A DNA stretch of 64,000 nt from Triglochin maritima (GCA_963682175.1 OY821771.1:39080201-39144200); one strand, 5' to 3'. Shown: positions 35,524 through 47,464, counted from the stretch's first letter. The notes: a model not told the origin generated them from the sequence alone. Numbers and translations: made by a program.

Positions 35524-35784
35524 TGTAGAAATCTAGTAACGAGTTTGAGAAGAGAGGAAGAAAGGAAGAAGATCTTATGTTTTTGATTTGTTGTGTATAT
35601 ATTACAATTTTAACTTGTTTAGTATATATACATGACATTTTATTTCCGTTGGGCTGGTTGTAACGAGGAGATGCGTCTTTACTTTGTTTGTTGTCGAGGA
35701 GGTGCGTCTTTACTTTGTTTGTTGTCGAGGAGGTGCGTCTTTACTTCTAGTTGCTTCGGATACTCCCCCTGTCTTCAATCTTCA
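35524..35784 (-). repeat. 3' LTR of the copia element
   Basis: 261 bp, containing a short direct repeat aggtgcgtctttactttgtt near 35650-35750. It lies 471 bp upstream of the CASPL1 start codon and in the same orientation. Confidence 0.93.
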
Positions 35785-35794
35785 ATACTCCCCC

Positions 35795-38700
35795 TCAAGT
35801 TGGGTCCTGAAATAAGTTGAAGAGACCTAACTTGGAAAGAATGTGGTTTGCTTGCGGTTGATCGAGAGCTTTGGTGAAAATATCAGCGAGTTGATCGTTG
35901 CTAGGAACATAGGGAACTTCTATTTCTTTGGCCTGGATCTTCTCACGGATGAAGTGGCAGTCGACTTCAATGTGTTTGGTTCTTTCGTGAAACACTGGGT
36001 TTTGAGCTATGTGTCGAGCTGCATTGTTGTCACAAAACATTTTTATCGGGAGGTGGTAAGGTTGTCCCATGTCGAGGAGTAGTTGCCTTAACCAGATGAG
36101 TTCGCTGGTAGTGGATGCCATAGCCCGGTATTCAGCCTCAGCACTTGATCTGGCAACAACAGTTTGCTTTTTGCTGCGCCATGTTACAAGGTTTCCTCCA
36201 ACAAATGTGCAGAAACCTGTAGTTGATCTTCGATCGTGACTTCCTGCCCAATCTGCATCAGAGAAACCAGTTATTGAACTAGAATTGTTGTTTTTCATCC
36301 ATAATCCTTGTCCTGGAGTTTTCTTAATATATCTAAGTATCCTAGTGATTATATCTAAATGAGGTGTTCGAGGTGAATGCATGAATTGGCTGATGATGCT
36401 AACAGCATAGGTTATGTCTGGTCTTGTTACAGTGAGGTATATGAGTTTCCCAACTAGTCTTTGATATTGTTGAATGTCTTTTATGGGTTCGCCTTCAGTG
36501 GTGTTTATTTTTAGTTTAGTTTCCATGGGTGTATTTGCTGGTTTGACTCCAAGTTTGCCTGTTTCCTTTAAGAGATCGAGGGCATATTTCCTTTGAGAGA
36601 GGAAGAGTCCTTTTTTTGAATGTGCAATTTCTATTCCTAGAAAATACTTTAGTTGTCCTAGGTCTTTAATATCAAATTTTGCTTTTAAGTGTTGTTTTAT
36701 TTTGTTGATTTCATACTTGTTGTTACCAGTGATTATGATATCATCTACGTATACTAGAATGATGGTGGTGATAGTCTGATGATGTTTGGTAAACATAGAT
36801 GCGTCAGCGGAAGACTTTTTAAACCCGTAAGACAGGAGACAATAGCTAAGCTTGGCATACCAGGCACGAGGGGATTGTTTCAATCCGTAGATGGCTTTGT
36901 TGAGTCTGCAAACCTGATTTGTTGAGGTGTAACCGGGTGGAGGAGTCATGTATACTTCTTCCTCGAGGTTTCCTTGAAGGAAGGCATTTTTTACATCCAT
37001 TTGATAGAGTTCCCAATTTCTATTCACGGCTATAGAGAGTAAAACACGGACTGTGTTCATTTTTGCTACTGGGGCAAAGGTTTCTAGATAATCTAGACCG
37101 TAAGTTTGTGTGTACCCTTTTGCTACTAATCTTGCTTTGTATCTTTCTATTGTCCCATCACTATTGTATTTGATTTTATATATCCATTTGCATCCTACGG
37201 GCTTAATTCCTTTTGTGATTGGGGTTAGGATCCAGGTGTTGTTTGTCTCCAGGGCTTGGATTTCTTCTTCCATGGCTTTGCACCATTTTTGATCCCTTAT
37301 GGCCTCATTGTAATTTTTTGGTTCTATCTGAGTATCTATAGTTCCTAGAAAGGCTTTATGATGTGTTTTTACTTGTTGGTATGATAGATAATCCTGGATA
37401 GGATAAGTGACGTGAGAGGTGATATAGTCGTGCAGATATCTTGGTGGGCGAGTTGGTCGAGTTGATCTTCTTGGAATGTTTTCTTCTTCGTGATCAGATG
37501 GAGTTTCATTGTCTTCTTCTTGAAGATCAGGCGTCCTTGCGGTGATCTCAGGACCGCAGGTGGTGGGTATTGGCGTGCCAGCGGAATTAGGTGGTTCTGG
37601 AGGTCTGTTGTTTCCATCTTCTGGGCCGAAAAAAGGACTACTTTCTACAAACTGTACATCCCGAGAAGTATACAATTTACAATTTTCTGGGTCATAACAT
37701 TTATACCCTTTTTTGTTAAAAGAATATCCTAAAAAAATACATTTGCGAGAATTGAAATCAAGCTTGTCATCTCTTTTCCTGTGAACAAACACAATACACC
37801 CAAAAACTCGTAGGTGATCAAGTAAAGTTTTTCGACCAGTCAGAATTTCTAAAGGTTGCTTGTTTTGGAGACGAGGACTAGGTAGTCGATTGATAAGGTA
37901 AGCAGCAGTTAAAACAGCATCGGACCAAAAACTTTTTGGAACGTGATTTTGAAAGAGAAGTGAACGTGTTATATTCAAGAGGTGACGATTTTTTCTTTCA
38001 GCTACACCGTTTTGTTGTGGTGTGTCAACACAGGTAGTTTGATGAAGGATGCCTTTTTGTTTTAGAAAAGCTTGAAAGACATTACTGGTGTACTCGGATC
38101 CATTATCTGACCTTAAGATTTTAATTTTGAAATCATACATGTTTTCCACAAACTTTGTAAACGTGCAAAAAATATCAAAAGCTTCAGATTTTGATTTTAA
38201 TAAGTAAATCCATGTAGTACGAGAAAAATCGTCGATAAAGGTGATAAAATATTTGAACCCATTATAGGATTCAGTTGGGACTGGTCCCCAGATATCAGAG
38301 TGTATTAGTTCTAATGGTTGTTTTGTTTTAATAGATGATAAATGAAATGACGATCGAGTTTGTTTTGAGAATCTGCATACATCACATGATAAATCCGTTC
38401 TAATAGAAGGAAAAAGCGATTTTAAAACAGAATGCGACGGATGTCCCATCCTTTTATGCCATAACTCATGTTTGGAAAAATTTCCAACATGTAAAGCATG
38501 CATACTTTGATCTAGAATATAAAGATTATTAGCAAGTCGACCCCTACCAATCATCTTCCCGGAGGTACGATCCTGAAATACAACATCAACAGGTGAGAAG
38601 ATAATATTACAATTTAATTCTTTTGTGATTTTTGCAACAGATAATAAGTTTGATTCAAAAGAGGGGACATACAAAACATTCTTTGCTATTTTATCAAGTA

Positions 38701-40132
38701 ATATCATATTTCCTTTTCCTTTTATTTCTACTTGGTTTCCATTAGCTACACTTACAAAATTATTTAGTAGAGATATGTTTCTTTTAAGATCTAGTAGTAA
38801 ACTTTGATTTCCAGTCATGTGATCAGTGGCGCCGGAATCAATAACCCATATATCATTTTTCCTTTTTTCAGATTTGAAAGCTAAAGAATGATTTTTCAGA
38901 GTTTGTATCATACCTGTCGAATTACCTGAACCAGAAGGACCATTGTGCAAAAAATCGTTCAGTTTGTTTATAAGGACATGGATGTCCTCCTCTGAGCCCA
39001 TTGGGCCTGTGCGGTTTTGATCCGTGACTTGTTGGTTTATGCGATTGTTTGGAGAGAATAGCCTCCCTGTGGTCGGGTTTGGAGCCGACCCGAATGTGCT
39101 ATCCGGATTCGTCGAAGTATTTAAGCCTCCTGATCCGACTGCTGACATTCCGAATGCATCCTGCGAAAAAAGGTTAGGGTTAGGGTTAGGTAGGTGGCTG
39201 CCGCTGCTGCCTCCTGTGGCGGCGATGTAGCCGCTGCCGCCCGATGATCCCTCGTGCGATGAACTTCTCCCATCTCCTCCTCCTCTTCTGCCATCTCCTC
39301 CTCCTCTTCTGTTGTTGTCTTTTGGTGGGCGGAGATGAGGATGAAGAAACCAGCAGTTGTTTTTGTTGTGTCCGGATTTTTTACAGTTTTCGCAGTGCTC
39401 GTCCTTCCGGTTTCCATATCGTTTTTTGTTGTCTTGATGCTGGTTTTGTGATTTTCCGGAGAAAAACGCTTGGTTCTCGGCTTCGGTTGTTGTTTGGGTT
39501 TGTGGAGGAGTGATGGTCCTTCGTCGCGATTCTTCGCGGAGGATCATCGCGATGACTGAGTTAAGGGACGGTAGGTCAGGGGCCATGAGCACCTGACTTC
39601 TGATGCTTTCAAAAGATGGGTCTAGACCTACCAGAAACTGGTAGATCCGGTTTTGTTCAGTTCTTTTTTCGATTGTTCGTGCGTCGTTTGTTGGTGGTTC
39701 ATAAATCCCCAACTCGTCCCATGCCTTCCTGAGAGTACCGAGGTACTCGGTGATGCTTTTGTGGTTTTGACGGGCTTGAGCGATGTCTTGTTTGAGTCTG
39801 AAAATATGTGCGAAGTCTTGCGCCTTTCCGTAGTGTTCTTGGACCGCATCCCAGAGTTCTTTTGCGCTGTCTTTGTAGATGAAGATTTCCCCTATCTGAG
39901 GTTGCATGGACGCGATTATCCATGACATGACGAGATGATCGGAGGTCTGCCATTCTTCTTGCTTTGCCTCCGTGTCTGGTTCATCCGGTTTTTTCGTAGT
40001 TCCAGTGATGTGGCCGACTTTCCCCCTGCCGCTGAGGGAGAGGGAGACCGCCCGCGCCCAGGACAGGTAATTTGTCCCGTTGAGCAAAGTTGAAACAAGT
40101 CGAGAGGGGTTGTCGTGGTGGTTTCCCGACAT
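35795..40132 (-). CDS. Ty1/copia gag-pol polyprotein (1445 aa)
   Basis: One uninterrupted frame with the copia order. Gag is at about 1-240, starting with a retrotransposon N-domain (NYLSWARAV) and UBN2-like region (LWDAVQEHYG, IYQFLVGLDPSFE). A CX2CX4HX4C zinc knuckle lies at 247-260. The aspartic protease has DSGATDHMTG at about 432-441. The integrase follows with HKRMGHPSHSVLKSL and a catalytic region with SDIWGP, DDFSRTTW, RSDNGSEY, and QQNGVAERKNRH. The reverse transcriptase has NNTW, ARLVAKGYTQ, QMDVKNAFLQG, and YVDDIIITG. The RNase H end has DADWAGS, SSAEAEYRAM, CDNNAA and KHIEVDCHFIREK. The stop codon overlaps the PPT. Length and all catalytic motifs are normal, so it may still be mobile. 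Confidence 0.96.
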   Translation of the reverse strand: MSGNHHDNPSRLVSTLLNGTNYLSWARAVSLSLSGRGKVGHITGTTKKPDEPDTEAKQEEWQTSDHLVMSWIIASMQPQIGEIFIYKDSAKELWDAVQEHYGKAQDFAHIFRLKQDIAQARQNHKSITEYLGTLRKAWDELGIYEPPTNDARTIEKRTEQNRIYQFLVGLDPSFESIRSQVLMAPDLPSLNSVIAMILREESRRRTITPPQTQTTTEAENQAFFSGKSQNQHQDNKKRYGNRKDEHCENCKKSGHNKNNCWFLHPHLRPPKDNNRRGGGDGRRGGGDGRSSSHEGSSGGSGYIAATGGSSGSHLPNPNPNLFSQDAFGMSAVGSGGLNTSTNPDSTFGSAPNPTTGRLFSPNNRINQQVTDQNRTGPMGSEEDIHVLINKLNDFLHNGPSGSGNSTGMIQTLKNHSLAFKSEKRKNDIWVIDSGATDHMTGNQSLLLDLKRNISLLNNFVSVANGNQVEIKGKGNMILLDKIAKNVLYVPSFESNLLSVAKITKELNCNIIFSPVDVVFQDRTSGKMIGRGRLANNLYILDQSMHALHVGNFSKHELWHKRMGHPSHSVLKSLFPSIRTDLSCDVCRFSKQTRSSFHLSSIKTKQPLELIHSDIWGPVPTESYNGFKYFITFIDDFSRTTWIYLLKSKSEAFDIFCTFTKFVENMYDFKIKILRSDNGSEYTSNVFQAFLKQKGILHQTTCVDTPQQNGVAERKNRHLLNITRSLLFQNHVPKSFWSDAVLTAAYLINRLPSPRLQNKQPLEILTGRKTLLDHLRVFGCIVFVHRKRDDKLDFNSRKCIFLGYSFNKKGYKCYDPENCKLYTSRDVQFVESSPFFGPEDGNNRPPEPPNSAGTPIPTTCGPEITARTPDLQEEDNETPSDHEEENIPRRSTRPTRPPRYLHDYITSHVTYPIQDYLSYQQVKTHHKAFLGTIDTQIEPKNYNEAIRDQKWCKAMEEEIQALETNNTWILTPITKGIKPVGCKWIYKIKYNSDGTIERYKARLVAKGYTQTYGLDYLETFAPVAKMNTVRVLLSIAVNRNWELYQMDVKNAFLQGNLEEEVYMTPPPGYTSTNQVCRLNKAIYGLKQSPRAWYAKLSYCLLSYGFKKSSADASMFTKHHQTITTIILVYVDDIIITGNNKYEINKIKQHLKAKFDIKDLGQLKYFLGIEIAHSKKGLFLSQRKYALDLLKETGKLGVKPANTPMETKLKINTTEGEPIKDIQQYQRLVGKLIYLTVTRPDITYAVSIISQFMHSPRTPHLDIITRILRYIKKTPGQGLWMKNNNSSSITGFSDADWAGSHDRRSTTGFCTFVGGNLVTWRSKKQTVVARSSAEAEYRAMASTTSELIWLRQLLLDMGQPYHLPIKMFCDNNAARHIAQNPVFHERTKHIEVDCHFIREKIQAKEIEVPYVPSNDQLADIFTKALDQPQANHILSKLGLFNLFQDPT

Positions 40133-40255
40133 GGTTTTTTTGTGTTTTTTTGTGGTTTGGTGGTTTTTGAGGGTCTGGATGTAGGTTTTGCGCCTTCAAC
40201 CCCCTCAATGAGGTGAAGGTCAGTGATGATTTTGGGAATCTGAGATCGGATCAGC

Positions 40256-40267
40256 GCTCTGATACCA
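40256..40267 (-). other. Primer-binding site of the copia element (tRNA-iMet)
   Basis: TGGTATCAGAGC on the minus strand, immediately after the end of the 5' LTR, complementary to the 3' end of initiator tRNA-Met. Confidence 0.9.
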
Positions 40268-40528
40268 TGTAGAAATCTAGTAACGAGTTTGAGAAGAGAG
40301 GAAGAAAGGAAGAAGATCTTATGTTTTTGATTTGTTGTGTATATATTACAATTTTAACTTGTTTAGTATATATACATGACATTTTATTTCCGTTGGGCTG
40401 GTTGTAACGAGGAGATGCGTCTTTACTTTGTTTGTTGTCGAGGAGGTGCGTCTTTACTTTGTTTGTTGTCGAGGAGGTGCGTCTTTACTTCTAGTTGCTT
40501 TGGATACTCCCCCTGTCTTCAATCTTCA
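40268..40528 (-). repeat. 5' LTR of the copia element
   Basis: 261 bp, identical to the other LTR except for one C/T difference. Confidence 0.93.
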
Positions 40529-41162
40529 ATACCAAAATGACACGATACCAAAATGTGCCCATGTACTCTTACAGTTAATTACAAAAAAGTGGAGAGGAAG
40601 TGATGATAAAATTAACAATATAATAATATACTAGTTAAGTATAAGTGTATAACCAAGATTTGGGTTTTAGCAATTTGTGGGCAAAATTCTTGATTTGCAC
40701 TTTGGGAGTTAACTTGAGCTCGTGTCTCTTCGAGAATTAGCTTAATTAAAAGGTGGAGTGAAGTGACGCCTGACCTAAGTGTGATTAATCGGAAAAGAAA
40801 AGGTTCTCTGTGGGTCTGTTACTGTTTAGAATATAATAAAATGACGTAATCAAACAAAAAACTAGTAGAGAAGTGTTTCCTGCAGGTTTGATGGTAGGAA
40901 AGACCTTCTGAGTAAAGGGTATGTTTATCACACGTAAATGGAAACTTCGTGGAAGAAAAATTGATTGGCGAACAACCAAGTGCTTTTGTAATCTATGGAA
41001 ATATATAAATTTTAGATTAAAGAATATTATAGTTTTAGTTTCTGATTTTTTTCTTTCAGAATGTAATATTATCTAAATTCAGAAGAAGATAAAAAGACTT
41101 GCACTTGAAAATAATGGGCAGAAATTCGCAATCAATATGTCAATATAATCAGAGCTGGTATT
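40529..41162. other. Intergenic, no gene seen
   Basis: AT-rich spacer between the copia element and the next solo LTR; nothing recognised. Confidence 0.45.
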
Positions 41163-41167
41163 GCTTG

Positions 41168-43093
41168 TGTAACGCCCCCCGTTCCGCACACGGGACACAG
41201 CACACCAAAAGGACTGAAGAACATATACAAAGAGGGTATAAATCATATAACATGACCACGGGGTCTCAAGACATATTTATATATATATACATAAAATATG
41301 TTACATCCAGGTACTGAATTACGGAAGGAAAATACATAAGGAACTCTATCCCTGCTACATATGAGGGAGAGACAAAAAGATAAAGAGACCAACACTGAGC
41401 TCGACGAATCCAGTCCACGCGTCCCTAGCCCAAGTCGCCTCCAGCCATGCTCCACCTAAGGCACCATTCCTGCACACGCGTGCCACGCCTGAGTCTACAA
41501 TAACTCAGTACACCACAAGCAAAAAGAAAAGGGTCTGGCAAAACCACCCTTTCGGAGCCTACTGTACCCCACAAAGTCCTGACCATCTGCTGACCCACGC
41601 AGCTACTCCCACAAGGCGAGTTCCTGCACCTGAACCCCCTTGCATGAACCACGTGGCGTCACACCACACCACTCACACCTATGGGCCAGCGAGCAAAACT
41701 CCACAGCTGCCACTCCCAGGTATGGATGCACAGACCGATCACACCAATCTGACCCAAGGAAAAATCAACCTGACCCCAGGACACGTGTCAACACCTCTGA
41801 CCGTGCTGGGAACCCTGGGGAGGGTGACCACCCCACCATCTACTCTCCCAACAAGGAGAGGTCACACAGGTAAATAATAATTTACCCAAACTCGCAAAAA
41901 CACAATCAAACGCATGATCTAAAAGAAAACACATCCACAAGGTAGATATCCAACAATTAAAAGACTATCCACACCAACCAACATATGATTTCAACTCACA
42001 TAACAATATTAGAATCACAACATAAAGCACATGCTCTTAAAAACATGAATAAATCTACCTAATCTACAAGACTTAAAAAGGCACACATACGTCTTAGTAT
42101 TTCATCAAGCATATGAACATGTCATTATTCCTGTCAACCTATTGCATACTTCATCTATCCTTTCCAAGGCATATTATAGATCCAAAATCACATCTATTCA
42201 ATTTAATGACTAACACTTGTTAAGCATGCATACCCCAACAAGAAAGCATGATTTAACCATCACCACAAGTCATTAAATATGAAAATGAGCATATCAAGGA
42301 TTGATTTTCGAAAATCAAACATCAACCAACATGTAAGACTATTCCAAGATCAACAATTATATATACAATGTTTTAAGGAACCATGATTCTCCAACAGGAA
42401 TTGAAAGTGACCCAAAATCAGACTGACTTTCAATCCAAAACTAATAAATCATTTAATATCAATGACTCATGCAAAAGCCTACTGTCAACTAACAATATCT
42501 TCAACAACATGACACATCAAGATATCTACGTGACATTCAAGCAAGCAAGGTCAAAATCAGCAAAATATAAACTAATGGAAGACCAGGACAGCATGGCATT
42601 CATGTTTAACAAGGGCTTGCATTGGCAGGAGATTAAGCTAATACCACAATAATCCTACCACGAGATCCACCCATCACCACTTGCGAGACCCCCGGTCCAG
42701 CACAACAAACCAGGCAGCACTAAAGCCTGCGAAGCCCAACACGACGACCCAGACCATCCCGGCACCGACGATGCCATCCCTAATCCGACCACACACCTCA
42801 CTCCCACAACCACACCATCTAGGACACTAGCTAGGGAAAACTGACAATGGCGGCGTACCTAACCGAGACGTGCCTCCGGCGAGCTTCTCCACTACGCCAA
42901 CGTCTCCACCCGCACGATCTACCGCCAATCGCCGGATCAACGAGGTTGAAGGAAGCGAGGAAGGCTTGGAAGGGAAGAAGATGGGTTTGGAGAGAAAAAG
43001 AAAGAGTCGGCAGCAAGGTTGGTGAGGGATTTAAGGGAATGGGATTAGGTTGGGTAAATATCCAATATCACCCTAACAACCCAAAATATAACA
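41168..43093. mobile_element. Solo LTR, 1926 bp, gypsy-like ends
   Basis: It begins TGTAACGCCCCCCG at 41168 and ends AAAATATAACA at 43093, flanked by a perfect 5-bp duplication GCTTG (41163-41167 and 43094-43098). TG...CA ends, a TGTAACGCCCC-type terminus and lack of coding mark it as a solo LTR. Its orientation is not certain; a promoter/leader-like region near 42830-43060 suggests it reads leftward. Open frames at 41640-41877 and 42847-43122 have no recognisable domain. Confidence 0.78.
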
Positions 43094-43098
43094 GCTTG

Positions 43099-43944
43099 GC
43101 CCTGCAATACTGGTTGGAGTAAGATGATCGGTATTGCAGTATTACTCAAAACACCAAATATGCAAAACTTCTTTCAGATATATCACTTAATATCCAAAGA
43201 TAATAGCAAAAACGACAGATTACCAATAAACATATGCATATTGGGCTTATTTAATTTTTTGGCGAATCAACGGTCTAATTAATAATGCACTGTGTTTTTT
43301 AGAGCATTTTATATATTTTTATTAAATCTCAAAATATAACCCACGGGCTTTGTTTTAGCATACCATCAAAAGATGATTTGAGACTTGAAATTTACCAACT
43401 AAAGTAGTCTTATTTGATAATAATGTGGTGTGCATCTCACTTGTAAAACAAATCTAAATTGAGAAGAAAAAAAACCTTTGATGTGAAAATATGGACCACG
43501 GAATAGCTTTCATGTACAACCAAATGCGTTCCTAATGATAATCTTCAAAAATATTGACTTAAAATATTGCGATATTAGTCATCACAATAGAGTTTACGAA
43601 ACAACACCCGCACAATGACCAAAGTATTTGAAATAAATCAGTGAGCATATGTTACTTTCATGTTGTGACTTGTGTACATCCAACTTAATTATCAGATTAT
43701 ACCAAGATCCCTTGCTTGAAGATTGTCTAAAAGTGTACGTACGTAAAACACCAACTTCTGTGATCACGATTAATATGATACTAAAAAATGATCAAATTGA
43801 ATAGATAATTTACTACGTATTAGATTGGTTTATCACTTTGTCCAATTGAAACAAGTGTAGTTTAAAAAATTCGGAAGATTGGTCTTCTTCCAACATATTC
43901 GTCACTAAGAAATAAAAATATAAAGATTATGTTGATTCTCGATG
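43099..43944. other. Intergenic, no gene seen
   Basis: AT-rich; the first part holds an inverted pair TGCAATAC (43102-43109) and GTATTGCA (43131-43138). Confidence 0.4.
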
Positions 43945-43952
43945 ATAATGTT

Positions 43953-45045
43953 TAGGGGTGCACACGGGTCGGGTTGAACCCGAAACCGACCCGAACCCGA
44001 CTGGTTGGGTCGGGTTGGGTTGGGTTGGAAAGGGGTTCGGGTTGGGTCGGGTTGGAAAATCAGAAAACCGAATTTTTCGGGTCGGGTTCGGGTTGAGGGG
44101 TCGGGTTGACCCAACCCAACCCGAACCCGAAAATATTGTTTTAATCTGGGCCGTCCAGATTTTTAACCTCACCCTAAATCAATCTCGTCCATCCCTCGCG
44201 AAACAAAACCCAATCCCGTCCAGATTCCTAACCCTAGTCGCCCCCTCCCGACCTCTCCTCGCGGCCTCGGCTCCTCGTCCCCTCTCCTCGCGGCCTCGGC
44301 TCCTCGTCCCCTCTCCTCGCGGCCTCGGCTCCTCCTCTCCGGCGTCCAGATTTGCACTTTAGCTACCGTTGTTGGGTTGGGATCCGAAAGGTATGTTTGG
44401 GCGAATGACTCCTGTGACAGATCTTGTAACAATCCATCCTCCCAACGAGGAAGATGAGTACACGAGGCCTTACATAGCACATGTTCTACATTTGAGTTTG
44501 AAACTTATTTATTCCCTCAAGTCCTTGACATTTTAGTATAGGGGTCTGCACTCTTGATTTTGTTGTTCAGGTGCAAGTTGCAATATTGTTTTTTGGTTCG
44601 TATATTTCTTTAAGATCAATTAATTTGTCTTGTTTTGGTTTTTTGTTCCTGAGTTTATTTGGTTTGTGGTTGGTCTTAAAGGAGTTGCAATACTGTTTTT
44701 TGTTCTTGAGTTTATTTGGTTTTTTGTTCCTGAGTTTAATTTGGTTTTTTGTTCCTGAGTTTATTTGGTTTGTGGTTGGTCTTAAAGGAGTTGCAATACT
44801 GTTTTTTGTTCCATGTTCAAGTAATGTTTTGAATTGGTTAATTTATTGGACAGAAAATATTATTGCATTAAATTCGGGTCCAACCCGATCCGACCCAACC
44901 CAACCCGAAATTTTCGGGTTGGGTTGGATTGAACCCGAATCGGTTCGGGTTCGGGTTCGGGTTGGGTTTTTCACAAACCCGAATTTTTCGGGTTGGGTCG
45001 GGTTCTGGTCCAAACCCGACCCAACCCGACCCATGTGCACCCCTA
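43953..45045. mobile_element. hAT-type non-autonomous element (1.09 kb) with foreign cargo
   Basis: TIRs start TAGGGGTGCACACGGGTCGGG (right end inverted TAGGGGTGCACATGGGTCGGG) and are flanked by a perfect 8-bp duplication ATAATGTT (43945-43952 and 45046-45053). Each end has 100-170 bp of gggttcggg/cccgaaccc words. The interior is unlike the ends: an exon-and-leader-like stretch at 44150-44470 with a 29-bp repeat three times (44252-44338), then T-rich sequence with a ~60-bp direct repeat (44643-44705 and 44749-44811). The interior may be captured host sequence. Confidence 0.88.
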
Positions 45046-45283
45046 ATAATGTTGATCAAAGATCAGATCAGAGGTGGACATGCAAGGTCGAAATTGTATA
45101 TTAATGCACCTTAGAGAAACCTACTTACTTTTACATGACAGAAGTATGATCTCTTGATTGATCATTTTACTTTTGAAGAGGAAAAACTACAATAAAAAAA
45201 AATGATAGGAATGAACTGTAAGCGCAAAAGCTGATAAGGAAAATACAATTTTCAACTACTTAGGCATACAAGAATGTTATATT

Positions 45284-45857
45284 TAGGGATTCAAACATAT
45301 CAAATACGGATCAGATATGAACATTACCATCCATGTCATATTTGATTTGTGGATACAGATTGCCTTGGATATGAAAAATATATATCAACATCCTTAAAAA
45401 ATGGATACGGATATGAAATAAATATTTTATTAACGAATAAGGATAAAAAATAGATAAATTCAGTGTACATATACAATATAAAATGAGTGTATATCATGGT
45501 AATTCATATAATTAACTCTTAAATTGGATAAAATTATATCTTAACTATATTAGTTTAGAAATGTAACAAATTTTATATGCAGTAATAAAAATTTAAGTAA
45601 AAATTAAAAGGAATCACGAGAAGATAACAAATTTAAATATATTTAGGAAAAATATTATATTGATCTTGCGAATATCTGGGTATCCATATTCGACCAAAAT
45701 ATGCATATCCGTATCCTTCAAAATTCAAATTTTCATATATGTATTTCATATCCGCAGAAACTTGAAATATAGTATCTCTATCCGTCAAGATATGAAATCC
45801 ATATCCTTAAAAAAAGAACACAGATCCAAGATTAGTTTGTATCCATTTGCACCCGTA
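45284..45857. mobile_element. hAT-type MITE (574 bp)
   Basis: Ends TAGGGATTCAAACATATC and, inverted, TACGGGTGCAAATGGATAC, with a perfect 8-bp duplication GTTATATT (45276-45283 and 45858-45865). The interior is rich in ggatacggat and atatccgtat words in both orientations and codes for nothing. Confidence 0.82.
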
Positions 45858-45865
45858 GTTATATT

Positions 45866-47464
45866 ATAACGATGTTTACCGTTAGATATATGGATGAATA
45901 GTGGTTGTTCGGATGATGAGCGTGAGTTTGTGACCATGTAGGGAGAAACAAAACCATAACAACACAGTATGAAAAATGAAGATCAAAGAATTAAACTACC
46001 AACAAAACAGAGAATGAAAAACAAGTAAATTACAAACTCAAAATAACAAACCAGAAATCAAATTAAAGCGTCAAAAAACTAGAAAGCTAGATAATAAAAT
46101 GTTGATGCTACACCTTGGTCTCTCAAGGCTCCAAGGTAAGACAAAAAGACTCTTTCTCAATCTTTAATTTCTCACGACTTTATTAGCTTGGTAGATCTAG
46201 CTTTTGGTTAAATTGGGATTGATAGTTTGATGGTGGCTTGGTGGAGGTTTGGTGGTGGCTTGATAGAGGTTTGGTTCATAAGTATAAGAGTTTAAACTAC
46301 TTCTAAACACACTTTGAGAATTCATTGGAAATAGATGTTTATCTAATGCTGAAGATAGCAGAGTTAGGATGAAATTTAATCATACATTCTATTGTTGGTG
46401 GGAAGGAGACTTCTCATTATTGGCTAATGGTTAATCTGTGATCGTTGGATTTGGTTGACATGTATGGATTGTGATTTTTGTGAATACCCCAACCAATTAT
46501 ATTAAAAATCGAGTATGTAATTAAGAAACTTATTCTCAAGTAAATGAAGAGAATCCCAATTCATTTTCTACAGGGTCATCAATTTTACGAGTTGAGCGTT
46601 TTATTGGGTTTGAATTAAGAATTGAGTTCAAGGGCAGTGCAGAAGGTTGGATTCACTAACACGCATTAACCTACCTCTTGGGGCTTGGATTCAGTTTGTC
46701 ACTTTAAACCTGTACATTTTTTTGACCCATTTGACATATAACTAGGGTATAGGAATACCAGCTTGACTAGTCTAAATTTGTTGTTTTGCTTTTTTTTTTG
46801 TTTTCCACATGTTTTTATTGAAATTGTAATGTATGTTTTTAACATAAATAAGTAAAGTAACCTTAAATTAGTTTCCAAACAATTTTTTTATCTTATCATA
46901 ATTTCATTAAAAATTAGCAATAAATTTAACATAAATAGATATTTTCAGTGTTTTACTAATAAAAATTTGATTTAAAAATAAAATGAAACTAGGTCCAATG
47001 CAATCCAATCAGATCCCCGGTCCAACAAAATCCAGAAATATAGGTTCGAATCATGTTAAATTCGATATGATCACGAACTTAGGTACATCCACACCTCAGA
47101 TATATATAATAATTCAATGAACTCGTATTACTTTTGTGAGTGTATGTGAATCATATCATATCAAGCATAATCGGTATCCGTCTAACTAACAAACTCAAAA
47201 AATAGCCAATACAATTTACACGAGACTCTAACTAGTCCAGTCAACTCTAGTCCAAACTCAAAACTCGATTCTAGTTTAACTTGAAATTGAAAGATTTTAA
47301 TAAAAAATAAAAAAACTCTTAAAACTTGATTTGGAAACCGAGACGAGAACCCAATTAACCTGAAAATTAGCGTTTTTTATTACCCAATTTATATTTATTT
47401 TTTATATTTAATAATATTACAGTATAATACTGAGGACAGGAATTTTACCTACGACTTGTTTATA
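45866..47464. other. Intergenic and upstream region of DOT2
   Basis: AT-rich with no gene recognised. Short words tggtggcttggtgg repeat near 46224-46260. The DOT2 promoter probably lies in the last few hundred bases. Confidence 0.4.

Larger units (their letters stand above)
35524..40528 (-). mobile_element. Complete, recent Ty1/copia retrotransposon (5.0 kb)
   Basis: Two 261-bp LTRs (35524-35784 and 40268-40528) start TGTAGAAATC and end CTTCA as read on the plus strand. They differ at one base only (C at 35757, T at 40501). The element runs on the minus strand: the 5' LTR is the right one, followed by a primer-binding site matching initiator tRNA-Met (40256-40267, TGGTATCAGAGC on the minus strand). 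A purine tract next to the left LTR (35785-35796, GAGGGGGAGTAT) is the PPT. The single open frame is intact. The flanking 5-mers (GCATG left, ATACC right) do not match. Confidence 0.95.

Noticed and set aside
41640..41877. Two overlapping 77-aa open frames
   Set aside because: Both lie within a solo LTR, neither has a known domain, and both frames are open equally.
44571..45104. 177-aa open frame with FLFLSLFGF repeats
   Set aside because: It is a translation of T-rich direct repeats and of the ggttcggg TIR region of the hAT element.
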